Source: Clostridium rhizosphaerae (GTDB taxonomy: Bacteria > Bacillota > Clostridia > Clostridiales > Clostridiaceae). From it: a stretch of 64,000 nucleotides of DNA. Below are positions 1-8,636 of this stretch, piece by piece (the stretch's first letter is position 1; each line of letters starts with the position of its first letter). The stretch spans positions 1,116,001 through 1,180,000 of the forward strand of contig NZ_JAESWC010000002.1 in assembly GCF_016765585.1 (NCBI RefSeq). Direction: 5' to 3'. The notes beneath the pieces are model-generated. The model was not told the origin of the DNA. It made no database searches and saw nothing but the letters and a program-made list of their open reading frames with translations. The position numbers were made by a program, and so were the translations under genes.

Positions 1-158
1 ATTGCCAAGCCTCCTAAAAGAGGTATTGGCTTTTTATGCACTCTTCTCTCATCTTTTGGTATATCAATAGCATTAATTCTAACTGCTAATTTTTTTACTA
101 TTGGAGTAGACAAAGCAGCTATCAGTATTGCTATTATACTTAATGTATAATTGCCCAT
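1..158 (-). CDS. wecA: Undecaprenyl-phosphate GlcNAc-1-phosphate transferase (WecA/TagO family), N-terminal part only
   Basis: Only the first 52 codons are in the window; the rest runs off the left edge. The translation starts MGNYTLSIIAILIAAL, a first membrane helix. It then carries the family hallmark around residues 35-51 (PKDERRVHKKPIPLLGG), seen in the polyprenyl-phosphate N-acetylhexosamine-1-phosphate transferases that begin teichoic acid or surface glycan synthesis at the membrane. The ATG at 158 has a GGAAGG ribosome site just upstream. It lies 35 bp downstream of the dCMP deaminase gene on the same strand and is probably cotranscribed. The substrate cannot be settled from this fragment. 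Confidence 0.8.
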   Translation of the reverse strand, partial: MGNYTLSIIAILIAALSTPIVKKLAVRINAIDIPKDERRVHKKPIPLLGGLA

Positions 159-193
159 AAATTACCTTCCTATGTATAAAAATTTAGTTTATT

Positions 194-682
194 TTAATAG
201 ATACTATCCTCTTTTAATGAATCATCATTTTCAATCCACTCGTCAACAATAACAATTCTGAATTCTCTCTTGGTATCCCTTATAATAACCTTTTCAATAC
301 CAGAATTAATAATAAACCTTTTACATAATGAACAGGAAGAGGCGTTCTTAACATAACTGCCATCATTTTGCTCTTTTCCTACGAGATATAAAATAGTTCC
401 TATCATGTCTTGCCTTCGTGCTGAAATTATTGCATTTTGCTCTGCATGCACAGATCTGCATAATTCATATCTTGTACCTCTTGGTACATTCAACTGTTCT
501 CTTTTGCAGTAACCTAGCTCACAGCAGTTCTTTCTTCCTCTCGGCGCACCACTATAGCCTGTAGATATTATTTCATCATTTTTAACTATAATTGCTGCAT
601 AATTCCGCCTTAAACATGTGCCTCTTTCAAGTACAGTTTCACATATATCTAGATAATAATTATGTTTATCAATTCTTTCCAT
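194..682 (-). CDS. comEB: dCMP deaminase family protein (ComEB-like)
   Basis: A 162-residue zinc-dependent cytidine/deoxycytidylate deaminase, predicted to convert dCMP to dUMP for dTTP synthesis. The zinc signature is visible as His79-Ala80-Glu81 (HAEQNAI) and the CxxC pair Cys117/Cys120. The usual PCxxC is SCSLC here, a mild deviation that keeps both ligands. Length fits the ComEB/dCMP deaminase family. It stands in a pyrimidine salvage neighbourhood (upp upstream, tdk further on), which supports a nucleotide role rather than a competence role. The ATG at 682 follows an AGGTGAT-type ribosome site. A stable hairpin at 796-822 separates it from upp. Confidence 0.88.
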   Translation of the reverse strand: MERIDKHNYYLDICETVLERGTCLRRNYAAIIVKNDEIISTGYSGAPRGRKNCCELGYCKREQLNVPRGTRYELCRSVHAEQNAIISARRQDMIGTILYLVGKEQNDGSYVKNASSCSLCKRFIINSGIEKVIIRDTKREFRIVIVDEWIENDDSLKEDSIY

Positions 683-795
683 GTTTCATCACCTCATGTT
701 ATGCATTAATATATATTATAAATGATATTATGAATAATTCAAAGTATATTATAGATAAACAATTTATTAAGTTTGATAATTTACAGCATAGATAA

Positions 796-822
796 GGCGT
801 GCTAATAACTTATCAGCACGCC
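796..822 (-). terminator. Hairpin after upp
   Basis: Perfect 8-bp GC-rich stem (GGCGTGCT at 796-803 with AGCACGCC at 815-822) and an 11-nt loop, 18 bp past the upp stop. The following T tract on the minus strand is poor, so it may be an attenuating or RNA-end-protecting hairpin rather than a strong terminator. Confidence 0.5.
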
Positions 823-840
823 AATTAAATATTTTTTAAT

Positions 841-1470
841 TTATTTTGTTCCAAAAAGTCGGTCTCCGGCATCACCAAGACCAGGAACTATATATCCTTG
901 CTCATTTAATTTTTCATCTATTGCAGCTACGTAAATATCAATATCTGGATGAGCGTCCATTACTGCTTTTACTCCCTCTGGAGCTGCAATCAAACACATG
1001 AGCCTTATATTTTTTGCACCTTTGTTTTTTAGCAATGTTATTGCATCTACAGCAGATCCACCAGTGGCAAGCATAGGATCAGTAACTATAACATCTCTCT
1101 CCCCTATGTCCTGTGGAAGCTTGCAGAAGTATTCCACTGGTTTTAAAGTAGTCTCATCTCTATAAAGACCTATATGTCCAACTTTAGCAGCAGGAATAAG
1201 CTTTAGCATTCCATCAACCATTCCAAGCCCAGCCCTTAAAATCGGAACTATTGCAACTTTTTTTCCAGCAAGCATTTTGCATTTAGCTATACATATTGGT
1301 GTCTCAATTTCAACTACTTCAAGCTGAAGATCACGAGTAACCTCATAAGCCATAAGCATTGCAACTTCTTCAACAAGTTCTCTAAAGTCCTTTGAACCAG
1401 TTTTCTTGTTTCTAATAAAAGCTAATTTATGAAGTATAAGTGGATGTGCTATTTGTGTAACTTTACTCAT
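841..1470 (-). CDS. upp: Uracil phosphoribosyltransferase
   Basis: A 209-residue cytosolic enzyme that joins uracil and PRPP to give UMP (pyrimidine salvage). The PRPP-binding loop reads [14 protein letters not shown] in the middle of the protein. The C-terminal uracil-binding segment [15 protein letters not shown] is intact, and the length is typical. It starts 11 bp after the rpiB stop with an AGGGGGAAA ribosome site, so the two are almost certainly cotranscribed. rpiB-upp-dCMP deaminase-wecA is an order I recall from other clostridia, where it leads towards the ATP synthase operon; that part lies outside this window. Confidence 0.97.
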   Translation of the reverse strand: MSKVTQIAHPLILHKLAFIRNKKTGSKDFRELVEEVAMLMAYEVTRDLQLEVVEIETPICIAKCKMLAGKKVAIVPILRAGLGMVDGMLKLIPAAKVGHIGLYRDETTLKPVEYFCKLPQDIGERDVIVTDPMLATGGSAVDAITLLKNKGAKNIRLMCLIAAPEGVKAVMDAHPDIDIYVAAIDEKLNEQGYIVPGLGDAGDRLFGTK

Positions 1471-1481
1471 TTTATTTCCCC

Positions 1482-1931
1482 CTATTTATTATATTTCTTT
1501 TCAATTTCACTAATTTTATCTATTCTTTTTTGATGTCTGTTTCCTTCAAACCTAGTATTTAAAAAGCTGTCAACTATATCAAGAGCTACTCCTGTCCCTA
1601 CTACTCTAGCACCAAGTGCTAGTATATTAGCATCATTATGCTCTCTGCATGCATGCGCACTAAAAGTATCACCGCAAAGCGCTGCTCTAATACCTGGAAC
1701 CTTATTAGCTGCGATACTTATTCCAATGCCAGTACCACATACTAGTATTCCAAGTTCAAATCTTTTACCAGCAACCTCTTCTGCAACTTTTAATGCAAAA
1801 TCTGGGTAATCACAGGATTCCTCAGAAAATGCTCCAAAATCCTCAAATTGTATGTCCCTTTCTTCAAGATGCTTTAAAACTTCTTTTTTAAGACTAAAGC
1901 CTGCATGATCACTTCCAACAGCAATTCTCAT
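1482..1931 (-). CDS. rpiB: Ribose-5-phosphate isomerase B
   Basis: A 149-residue RpiB/LacAB-type sugar-phosphate isomerase that interconverts ribose 5-phosphate and ribulose 5-phosphate in the pentose phosphate pathway, which also feeds PRPP synthesis. Visible signatures are [11 protein letters not shown] at the N-terminus, [13 protein letters not shown] with the catalytic Cys65, and [15 protein letters not shown] with His98/Asn99. Length is normal. The ATG at 1931 has a strong GAGGAGGGAT ribosome site. It precedes upp by 11 bp, so PRPP precursor supply and PRPP use are coupled in one transcript. Confidence 0.95.
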   Translation of the reverse strand: MRIAVGSDHAGFSLKKEVLKHLEERDIQFEDFGAFSEESCDYPDFALKVAEEVAGKRFELGILVCGTGIGISIAANKVPGIRAALCGDTFSAHACREHNDANILALGARVVGTGVALDIVDSFLNTRFEGNRHQKRIDKISEIEKKYNK

Positions 1932-1998
1932 ATTAATCCCTCCTCGAAAATAATTACCAATTCAATATTATTTGATAATTTCAAATTTTTTATTACAA

Positions 1999-2041
1999 AA
2001 AAGAAGATAATAGCACTTATAAAGCACCTTTATCTTCTTTT
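1999..2041 (-). terminator. Intrinsic terminator overlapping the end of the ywlE-type gene
   Basis: A 12-bp perfect stem (1999-2010 with 2030-2041, TTATCTTCTTTT on the top-strand right arm), read on the minus strand as a hairpin followed by a T run. The upstream arm lies inside the last codons of the phosphatase gene. Confidence 0.6.
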
Positions 2042-2472
2042 AATTTGTTTAACAATAATATAATAGCATTTTTAAGGTCATTAAATGTTTTAGAATAAAT
2101 AGTTATATCGCCGCCATAAGGGTCTATAACATCGCCCTTAATGCCGACATATTCATTAAGTGAATATACTTTATTTCTTAAATGAGGATAATTCGCTATA
2201 AGCATTTCTTTCATATAAGCTGTCATTGTTAAAACTAAATCTGAGTCTTCTAGCATATTTACTGTAAGCTGCATTGCTTCTCTGGTGCTTATATCAGTTT
2301 CACAATTTTCTTTTATCAAGAAAGCAGAATGTTTAGATGTTTTGCTGTTTTTAATAACAGATATACCTGCAGAGATAGCTGCTGTATCTTTTATTGTACA
2401 AAGCTTATTGAAAATAGCTTCCGCCATACAGCTTCTGCATGTATTTCCAGTGCAAACAAATAATATTTTCAT
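2017..2472 (-). CDS. ywlE: Low-molecular-weight protein phosphatase (YwlE-like arginine/tyrosine phosphatase family)
   Basis: A 151-residue LMW-PTP-fold phosphatase. The P-loop CTGNTCRS (C-x5-R, Cys7 and Arg13) opens the protein, and the general-acid loop DVIDPYGGD is near the C-terminus. A Thr at the second position after the GN in the P-loop is what YwlE-type phosphoarginine phosphatases carry, so a role opposite McsB-type arginine kinases is plausible but not proven. I place the start at ATG 2472, 5-6 nt after AGGAGGT; the in-frame ATG 18 bp upstream lies before that ribosome site. It follows the ywlC gene by 26 bp, the same pairing as in Bacillus. Confidence 0.85.
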   Translation of the reverse strand: MKILFVCTGNTCRSCMAEAIFNKLCTIKDTAAISAGISVIKNSKTSKHSAFLIKENCETDISTREAMQLTVNMLEDSDLVLTMTAYMKEMLIANYPHLRNKVYSLNEYVGIKGDVIDPYGGDITIYSKTFNDLKNAIILLLNKLKEDKGAL

Positions 2473-2498
2473 ACAACAACCTCCTTGCAATCTATATA

Positions 2499-3548
2499 TT
2501 AAACTTCAACTATATTAAAACCAGCAGATTTTTTAAGTCTATTCATTATAGCAGTACCTAATTCTTCTTCTTCAAAAGCTTCAGATAATATTATATCCAC
2601 TGCGGCATCATCAAATTCTCTAAGTGCCTCGAAAAGGTTCTTTCCTATAGACTCCATAAATTTTCTGCTGCCTAATGATATAACAAGTCCATTTGGATAA
2701 CTATCTTTACTTTCATCAGTAGCAAGTATACCAACTTTCTTATTTTCGTCTATATAATTTTGCACTATTTCATTGATTTTTGCAATAGTTTTTTTCAAAT
2801 CTCCTTGTATTATTTTCATAGGAGCCTTTGGAGCATAATGTCTATATTTCATACCAGGCGCTTTAGGCTTTATATCAGCTTCTGGTTTCTTCATTATTGC
2901 AGGATCCATATATATAGAAGATTCTACTTCTTTCAGCATAGCTAATGTAATTCCACCCGGTCTAAGTACACAGGGAGGATTTACTGTACAATCTATAATA
3001 GTTGACTCAAGTCCTACAGTGCAGCTTCCGCCACCAAGAATATAATCTACTTTTCCTTGTAAATCTTCTACGCATCTTGATGCCTCAGTTGGACTAGGCC
3101 TGCCTGATATATTGGCTGACGGTGCCGCAATTGGTACTCCCGAAGCTTTTATAAGTTCTCTTGCTATTATATTTGATGGCATTCTAATTCCTACACTAGG
3201 TAAATTTGCACTTGTTTCTCCAGGAATCAAATCTGACTTTTCAAGAATTATAGTTAGTGGTCCTGGCCAAAATTTCCTCATTAAGTGTAAAGCTACCTCT
3301 GGTATATTTTTTACTAAAGATTCTATATTAAAATCTGCAATATGTACAATCAGAGGATTATCCTGCGGTCTTCCTTTTGCAGTGAAAATTTTTTTTACTG
3401 CATCCCCGCTTAGTGCATTAGCTCCAAGCCCATAAACTGTTTCTGTAGGGAAAGCAACAAGACCTCCTTCTCTAAGTATTAGACCCGCTTCATTAATTGC
3501 ATCTTTATCTATATTGTTTTCATCTACAATAACTACTTTTGTATTCAT
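2499..3548 (-). CDS. ywlC: L-threonylcarbamoyladenylate synthase (TsaC/Sua5/YwlC)
   Basis: A 349-residue Sua5-type enzyme that makes threonylcarbamoyl-AMP from threonine, bicarbonate and ATP, the first step of the t6A37 tRNA modification. The YrdC domain covers about residues 10-205 (FPTETVYGLG, KGRPQDNPLIVHI, PSANISGRPSPT). A linker and the extra C-terminal Sua5 domain follow (about 230-345), so this is the long form. ATG 3548 follows an AGGGAG ribosome site. It is 26 bp upstream of the YwlE-type phosphatase and probably cotranscribed with it. Confidence 0.95.
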   Translation of the reverse strand: MNTKVVIVDENNIDKDAINEAGLILREGGLVAFPTETVYGLGANALSGDAVKKIFTAKGRPQDNPLIVHIADFNIESLVKNIPEVALHLMRKFWPGPLTIILEKSDLIPGETSANLPSVGIRMPSNIIARELIKASGVPIAAPSANISGRPSPTEASRCVEDLQGKVDYILGGGSCTVGLESTIIDCTVNPPCVLRPGGITLAMLKEVESSIYMDPAIMKKPEADIKPKAPGMKYRHYAPKAPMKIIQGDLKKTIAKINEIVQNYIDENKKVGILATDESKDSYPNGLVISLGSRKFMESIGKNLFEALREFDDAAVDIILSEAFEEEELGTAIMNRLKKSAGFNIVEV

Positions 3549-3579
3549 TTTAAATTCTCCCTTTGCTTATATGTACCTA

Positions 3580-4317
3580 TTAAATAACTTTAGTCATTAT
3601 AAGACCAAGCATTATTCCGGTCAATATACCAACGCTGCTTGTAATTCCATCCCAAAGCTTTGAAGACTCAGGAAACATTTCACCGCAAACCACATACATC
3701 ATTATACCAGATGCAAAAGCTAAGCAAGCTCCTAAAATATTAGGCGAAATACTGCCCGCATAAGCTCCGATCCAAGTCCCTATTGCTGTTGGAAAGGCAG
3801 TTAAGAAAGCATATAACAGTATCCTTGAAACTTTAACATTAGAAGCCATAAGTGGAGCAGACACTGCTATTCCTTCAGGTATATCGTGAATAGCAATAAT
3901 CAAGCTCATTTTAATTCCAAGACTCTGACCAGCTAAAAAGCCACAACCCATAATTACACCTTCAGGAAGGTTATGCAGCATAAGAGCCATAGCAGCCATA
4001 AAGGCAACCTTCAGATGTTGATTTTGATTTGACGAATTTTCACCTATATTCACTTTGGTATCAATGATGATGATTGTAATTATACCTAGAAGACTGCAAA
4101 TTATAGTTCCTATAAAGCTCCAACTAGTCATAGCCTCAGGTATCAGATCAAAAACCACAATGGAAAGCATAAGACCCCCAGCAAAGCCAATAATAGCTCC
4201 CAAGAATCTATTTGACGGCTTCTTTACAACAACTCCAAGGGAGGCCCCTATCATTGTACCTATTAACGATACTATGCTTCCTAAGAGTACAATCAACACA
4301 ATGTTATTATTTCCCAC
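3580..4317 (-). CDS. ZIP family divalent metal transporter
   Basis: A 245-residue integral membrane protein of the ZIP family, likely moving zinc or a similar divalent cation across the cytoplasmic membrane. The two metal-pathway helices carry MLHNLPEGVIMG and IAIHDIPEGIAVSAP (HNxPEG and HxxPEG), with about eight hydrophobic segments in all. I choose the GTG at 4317 because GGGGTGG sits just ahead of it; an in-frame ATG at 4353 has no ribosome site. The metal is not predictable from sequence alone. It lies 31 bp upstream of ywlC on the same strand. Confidence 0.85.
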   Translation of the reverse strand: MGNNNIVLIVLLGSIVSLIGTMIGASLGVVVKKPSNRFLGAIIGFAGGLMLSIVVFDLIPEAMTSWSFIGTIICSLLGIITIIIIDTKVNIGENSSNQNQHLKVAFMAAMALMLHNLPEGVIMGCGFLAGQSLGIKMSLIIAIHDIPEGIAVSAPLMASNVKVSRILLYAFLTAFPTAIGTWIGAYAGSISPNILGACLAFASGIMMYVVCGEMFPESSKLWDGITSSVGILTGIMLGLIMTKVI

Positions 4318-4396
4318 AATACCACCCCTATCATAAAAATTGACTCTATACATTTTATTTATAATAATAGAGGTGAAGAACTAATAATTATATTAT

Positions 4397-4975
4397 TTAT
4401 GAATTTCTATATTGTTTTATATTCTCTATAGCTTCGCTTGTATATTGTGCTTTAACACAATTTCTATAAATTATATCTAAAAGCTTATATTTATGATATC
4501 CGCCTTTATTTATGGTTATATAATAATAACTTTCCTCAGGCTGATGTTTTTTTAACTTATAGTAATAATGGGATATATAAGCATGCTTGCCTAAAAAAGA
4601 TTCATCAACTTCATTTATTTTTTTATTTCTAAATCGTGAGCACAAAAGCATTGTAATATTTATTTGTGGTCCACTTCCTTCTGCATGCACAAACACCACT
4701 TTATCACAAACAATATTAAATTCTTCTCTAAATCTTCTAACTTTTATCTTTAGTTTATAACCATCACAGCTATATTTTAAATAATTACTTTCCATGCTAA
4801 TCAAAATTGCAGATAAAATAAGCACTTCAATTACCGCAAGATAAATTAAAAAAAACAGACTAAACTTATTTGAAATAAAAAGTACTACAGGCAATGTTAA
4901 AAAAATAAAGCCCAAGAAAAGCAAAAACCTTTTATTAGATTTTTCCTGTTTTCTTATGGCTTTATTTATATCCAT
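4397..4975 (-). CDS. Hypothetical protein with two N-terminal membrane helices
   Basis: 192 residues, not recognised. Residues about 18-35 and 39-60 form two adjacent hydrophobic helices (FLLFLGFIFLTLPVVLFI and an FFLIYLAVIEVLIL-type segment), so it is a helical hairpin anchor with a short outside turn. The remainder is a basic, tyrosine-rich soluble domain of about 130 residues that should face the cytoplasm. It contains a motif-like stretch HAEGSGPQINITML and no catalytic signature I can name. It is 15 bp downstream of prfA, so it is probably read through from prmC-prfA. Confidence 0.7.
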   Translation of the reverse strand: MDINKAIRKQEKSNKRFLLFLGFIFLTLPVVLFISNKFSLFFLIYLAVIEVLILSAILISMESNYLKYSCDGYKLKIKVRRFREEFNIVCDKVVFVHAEGSGPQINITMLLCSRFRNKKINEVDESFLGKHAYISHYYYKLKKHQPEESYYYITINKGGYHKYKLLDIIYRNCVKAQYTSEAIENIKQYRNS

Positions 4976-4990
4976 AGTTTCACCTCTAAA

Positions 4991-6067
4991 TTATTGATTG
5001 TTACCCATTGCTTCCATCTTCTTAGCTTGATCCTCTGTAATTAGTGCATTTATCATTTCCTCTATATCACCATCTAAAAATGCATCTAATTTGTAAAGTG
5101 TAAGTCCTATTCTGTGATCTGAAACTCTTCCCTGTGGGTAATTATAAGTTCTGATTCTTTCACTTCTATCTCCGGTACCTACCTGACTCTTTCTATCTTC
5201 CGCTATTCCTGCTGATCTTTCAGCCTGTGCAATATCATAAAGTCTTGATGCTAAAACCTTCATAGCTTTTTCTTTATTTTTAAGCTGCGACTTTTCATCC
5301 TGGCAGGAAACCACAATTCCCGTTGGAAGATGAGTGATTCTTACTGCTGAGTCAGTAGTATTAACGCTCTGTCCACCATGACCCGAAGAACGGAAAACGT
5401 CAATTCTTATGTCATTTTGATTTATTGTTACATCTACCTCATCAACCTCTGGAAGTACGGCTACAGTTGCTGTAGAAGTATGAATTCTGCCGCTTGCCTC
5501 TGTATCTGGAACTCTTTGAACTCTATGAACACCACTCTCATATTTCAACTTGCTGTAAGCAGACTGGCCGCGAACCATAAATACAACTTCTTTAAATCCG
5601 CCTATATCTGTTTCGTTCAAACTCATAAGCTCAACTTTCCATCTATGGCGTTCTGCATATCTCGTATACATTCTAAATAAGTTTGCAGCAAAGAGAGCAG
5701 CTTCATCTCCTCCAGCTCCTCCTCTTATTTCTATAAATACGTTCTTATCATCATTAGGATCCTTAGGAAGAAGCAAAATTCTTAATTCTTTTTCAAATTC
5801 TTCCTTACTTTCAGAAAGATCCTTTATTTCTTCTTGAACCATTTCTTTCAGTTCTCTTTCGATATCCTCATTTAACATTTCTTTATTAGCTTCAATATCT
5901 TCAACCGTTTTCTTATACTCTCTGTATTTATTAACTATTATCTCAAGGTCAGCATGTTCCTTGCATAATCTCTGCCACTCCTTCTGATCAGCCATTACAG
6001 AAGGGTCACTTATTTTTCTTGAAAGCTCTTCATATTTATTTTCTATAAAATTAAGACGTTCTAACAT
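4991..6067 (-). CDS. prfA: Peptide chain release factor 1
   Basis: A 358-residue class I release factor that reads UAA/UAG and triggers peptidyl-tRNA hydrolysis on the ribosome. The GGQ loop is clear ([17 protein letters not shown]). The stop-recognition PxT appears as RVPDT just before [10 protein letters not shown], which marks RF1 rather than RF2. The start is ATG 6067 with a GGAGTG ribosome site; a GTG three codons upstream overlaps that site and is unlikely. It lies 73 bp downstream of prmC, whose product methylates the glutamine of GGQ, an enzyme-substrate pair in one operon. Confidence 0.97.
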   Translation of the reverse strand: MLERLNFIENKYEELSRKISDPSVMADQKEWQRLCKEHADLEIIVNKYREYKKTVEDIEANKEMLNEDIERELKEMVQEEIKDLSESKEEFEKELRILLLPKDPNDDKNVFIEIRGGAGGDEAALFAANLFRMYTRYAERHRWKVELMSLNETDIGGFKEVVFMVRGQSAYSKLKYESGVHRVQRVPDTEASGRIHTSTATVAVLPEVDEVDVTINQNDIRIDVFRSSGHGGQSVNTTDSAVRITHLPTGIVVSCQDEKSQLKNKEKAMKVLASRLYDIAQAERSAGIAEDRKSQVGTGDRSERIRTYNYPQGRVSDHRIGLTLYKLDAFLDGDIEEMINALITEDQAKKMEAMGNNQ

Positions 6068-6140
6068 TAATATCACTCCAAATCCTATTTTAACAATTAA
6101 TTATTATAACACAGTAAAGATAATTTGCGAAGGAATTTTT

Positions 6141-6995
6141 TTATATATTCTTTATTCCTGTAACTACTCTATCATTTCCAGCTAAATCTTTTATAACTTT
6201 AACATTAATATATCCACTATTAATTAATATATCTGAAACTTCTTTAGCTTGATCATAACCAATTTCATAAGCTAAAACCCCTCCGTTTTTTAAGGTTGAA
6301 CGGCTTTGCTCCGTTATTTTTCTATAGAAGTCTAAGCCATCCTCTCCCCCCCATAAGGCTATATAAGGTTCATAATTCTTAACATCTTCCATAAGTGTTG
6401 GTATAACTTCCGTCCTTATATAAGGAGGGTTAGATACCAGAGCATCAAATTGTCGCCCTTCCTCTAATGCATATTTAAGTAAATCACTTTTTACAAAAGT
6501 AACTCTTTTTTCTAAGCCCAAAGTTTGAATATTTTTTTTAGTTACTTCTTCAGAAACATCAGATATATCACAGCAATCTACATAAACAAAATCAATATTT
6601 TTTGCAATTGAAATTCCAATAGCTCCGCTGCCGCAGCACAAATCACATATTTTAACAGATTTTTTTTGTTTAATTTCCTTTATTGCCTCTTCTACTAAAA
6701 TTTCAGTATCAGGTCTGGGAATTAACACTCCATCTTTGACAAAGAAATTCAAACCCATAAATTCGCAGCTTTCAGTTATATATTTTATAGGCATTTTATT
6801 TTTCCTTTTACCTAAAAGCTTATTATATTCGTTACATGCATTCTTATCTACTTCCATATTTCTATTTGTAATTATAGACATTCTATCTAAATTTAAAACT
6901 TTGCCTAAAATTAATTGGCAATCAAGCATATAACTATCTATATTATTACCCTTCAGCTCTTCATAACCTTTAGATAGCAGTTCTTGAACTTTCAC
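6141..6995 (-). CDS. prmC: Peptide chain release factor N5-glutamine methyltransferase
   Basis: A 284-residue SAM-dependent methyltransferase acting on the GGQ glutamine of release factors. An N-terminal helical domain (about 1-95) precedes a Rossmann methyltransferase domain. That domain has the SAM loop ICDLCCGSGAIGIS and the substrate motif SNPPYIR. I choose GTG 6995: it begins one base after the stop of the preceding yqhQ gene and is preceded by GGGGAAGG. Upstream in-frame codons lie inside yqhQ. The order yqhQ-prmC-prfA is characteristic of clostridia. Confidence 0.94.
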   Translation of the reverse strand: MKVQELLSKGYEELKGNNIDSYMLDCQLILGKVLNLDRMSIITNRNMEVDKNACNEYNKLLGKRKNKMPIKYITESCEFMGLNFFVKDGVLIPRPDTEILVEEAIKEIKQKKSVKICDLCCGSGAIGISIAKNIDFVYVDCCDISDVSEEVTKKNIQTLGLEKRVTFVKSDLLKYALEEGRQFDALVSNPPYIRTEVIPTLMEDVKNYEPYIALWGGEDGLDFYRKITEQSRSTLKNGGVLAYEIGYDQAKEVSDILINSGYINVKVIKDLAGNDRVVTGIKNI

Positions 6996-6996
6996 C

Positions 6997-7923
6997 TTAA
7001 TTTTCCTTCCCCTCTTCAATATTGAGACCTTCTGCTGCCTTTAATGCAGCTATAGCAACTTCTAACTGTTCCAAATCAGGCTCTTTTGTTGTAAGCTTCT
7101 GGAGCATAAGACCCGGATAAGCTAAAATATAAGAAAGTCTACTCTTGCTTTTACCCATCCATCTAATAAGTTCATAAGTAACTCCAGATACTATAGGAAG
7201 AAGTATAATTCGATATGCTAGTCTTTGCCATAAGGAATTCCAGCCGGTAAAGGAAAACAAAATAATACTTACTATCATAACTAAGAACAAAAAATTTGTT
7301 CCGCATCTAGGGTGCAGTCTTCCAAACTTTTTTGCATTTTCAGGGGTAAGCTCAACCTTATTTTCATAGCAAAATATAGTTTTATGCTCTGCTCCATGAT
7401 ACTCATAAACTCTTTTTATATCTTCCATTTTTCCTATAAGATAAATATACATGAGGAACAATATAACTCTTATTATTCCCTCTATGATATTAAGCAATAC
7501 AGTATTTACCGTAAAAGTCTTCTTAAAAAAGTTTGCTGCATAGGTTGGAAGCATAAAAAACAAGAGAATACTAAAGCCTAGAGATAATATAAGCGAAATT
7601 CCGGCTAGTATATCAGAACTCTTATCTTTAAACTTATCATCAAACCATTTATCAAATTTTGATTTATCCCCCTCTTCTTCAAAAAAGGAAGCAGAATAGT
7701 TTAAAGTTTTAATTCCTACAATAAGAGAATCTAAAAGTGCTACAAAGCCTCTTACTATTGGGAAATTAAAAACCTTATATTTTTTTGTATATGGTATACT
7801 TTCATTTTTATCAATCACAATTTCTCCTGAAGAAGTTCTTACAGCTGTTGCTACCCCAATGCTCCCCCTCATCATTACACCTTCAATTACAGCCTGTCCA
7901 CCAACAGTAACTTTTTTCTCCAT
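6997..7923 (-). CDS. yqhQ: DUF1385 (YqhQ family) membrane protein
   Basis: A 308-residue integral membrane protein of the DUF1385/YqhQ family, function unknown. Family motifs are GGQAVIEGVMMRG at the N-terminus, EYHGAEHKTIFCYE in the middle and LHPRCGTNFLFLV, with about four to five hydrophobic segments after residue 85. I take ATG 7923 (MEKKVTVGG) because GGGAGAAG stands 7 nt before it; an in-frame ATG 21 bp upstream lacks a site. It starts 23 bp after the tdk stop and ends one base before prmC. The conserved HxEH-like and Cys residues hint at metal binding (inference). Confidence 0.88.
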   Translation of the reverse strand: MEKKVTVGGQAVIEGVMMRGSIGVATAVRTSSGEIVIDKNESIPYTKKYKVFNFPIVRGFVALLDSLIVGIKTLNYSASFFEEEGDKSKFDKWFDDKFKDKSSDILAGISLILSLGFSILLFFMLPTYAANFFKKTFTVNTVLLNIIEGIIRVILFLMYIYLIGKMEDIKRVYEYHGAEHKTIFCYENKVELTPENAKKFGRLHPRCGTNFLFLVMIVSIILFSFTGWNSLWQRLAYRIILLPIVSGVTYELIRWMGKSKSRLSYILAYPGLMLQKLTTKEPDLEQLEVAIAALKAAEGLNIEEGKEN

Positions 7924-7946
7924 AAATTCTTCTCCCTTATCCATAC

Positions 7947-8552
7947 TTATTTATTAATTTTTCTTTCATAGGCTTTCTTATACTCTAAAAAACATTTCGG
8001 ACAAAGTGCATGATATTCTATATTATCTTCCTTATCTATAGCTACCTGTTTCCCCTGAAAAACAAACTCTCCGTTAATCATTCTTCCATTTAAAAGTGCC
8101 TTTTTACCACATTGACATATATTTTTAAGTTCTTCAATGCTATGTGCTAAAAGAAGTAATCTTGAACTTCCTTCAAAACCATTCATTTGAAAATCTGTTC
8201 TTAACCCATAACATATAACCGGTATATCCATAAGTACGGCTATTTCAAACAATTGATCTATATGTTCTGTTTTAAAGAACTGCGCTTCATCTACAAGTAT
8301 GCAGTCTATTTTTCCATTTTCTTTGCTCCACTTTTCTACTTCAATATATATATTCTCATTATTAGCAATCAATAAATCTACTTCTCTAGTTACTCCAAGT
8401 CTTGACACTACTTTATTCCCGCCTTTAGTGTCTGTCTTTGGCTTTACTATAATAATATTCATTCCTCTTTCTTCATAATTGTGTGCAACCTGCAGCAAAT
8501 TAGTTGACTTTCCGCAATTCATAGCACCATATCTAAAATATAACTTACTCAT
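7947..8552 (-). CDS. tdk: Thymidine kinase (type II)
   Basis: A 201-residue cytosolic kinase that phosphorylates thymidine to dTMP with ATP. The P-loop reads GAMNCGKST, the Walker B-like segment is LVDEAQFF, and the structural zinc site is built from CQCGKK and the C-terminal CPKCF cysteines. Length is normal for the bacterial type II family. ATG 8552 has an AAGGAGAA site. A promoter (TTAACA, 16 bp, TAAAAT) lies at 8589-8616, just outside repeat element A. It probably starts the tdk-yqhQ-prmC-prfA transcript. Confidence 0.95.
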   Translation of the reverse strand: MSKLYFRYGAMNCGKSTNLLQVAHNYEERGMNIIIVKPKTDTKGGNKVVSRLGVTREVDLLIANNENIYIEVEKWSKENGKIDCILVDEAQFFKTEHIDQLFEIAVLMDIPVICYGLRTDFQMNGFEGSSRLLLLAHSIEELKNICQCGKKALLNGRMINGEFVFQGKQVAIDKEDNIEYHALCPKCFLEYKKAYERKINK

Positions 8553-8588
8553 ATTTTATTCTCCTTTGTAATTAAACTAAACATATAC

Positions 8589-8616
8589 ATTTTATCAGAC
8601 TTTAGCAATATGTTAA
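8589..8616 (-). promoter_or_regulatory. Candidate sigma-A promoter for tdk
   Basis: On the minus strand TTAACA, a 16-bp spacer and TAAAAT. The -10 ends 36 bp before the tdk start codon. It lies between tdk and the left edge of repeat A (8637). Confidence 0.5.
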
Positions 8617-8636
8617 AGGAAAAATATAAGTACATT

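Noticed and set aside
5378-5680. Plus-strand frame of 100 codons within prfA
   Set aside because: Shadow of the release factor gene; no ribosome site or family likeness.
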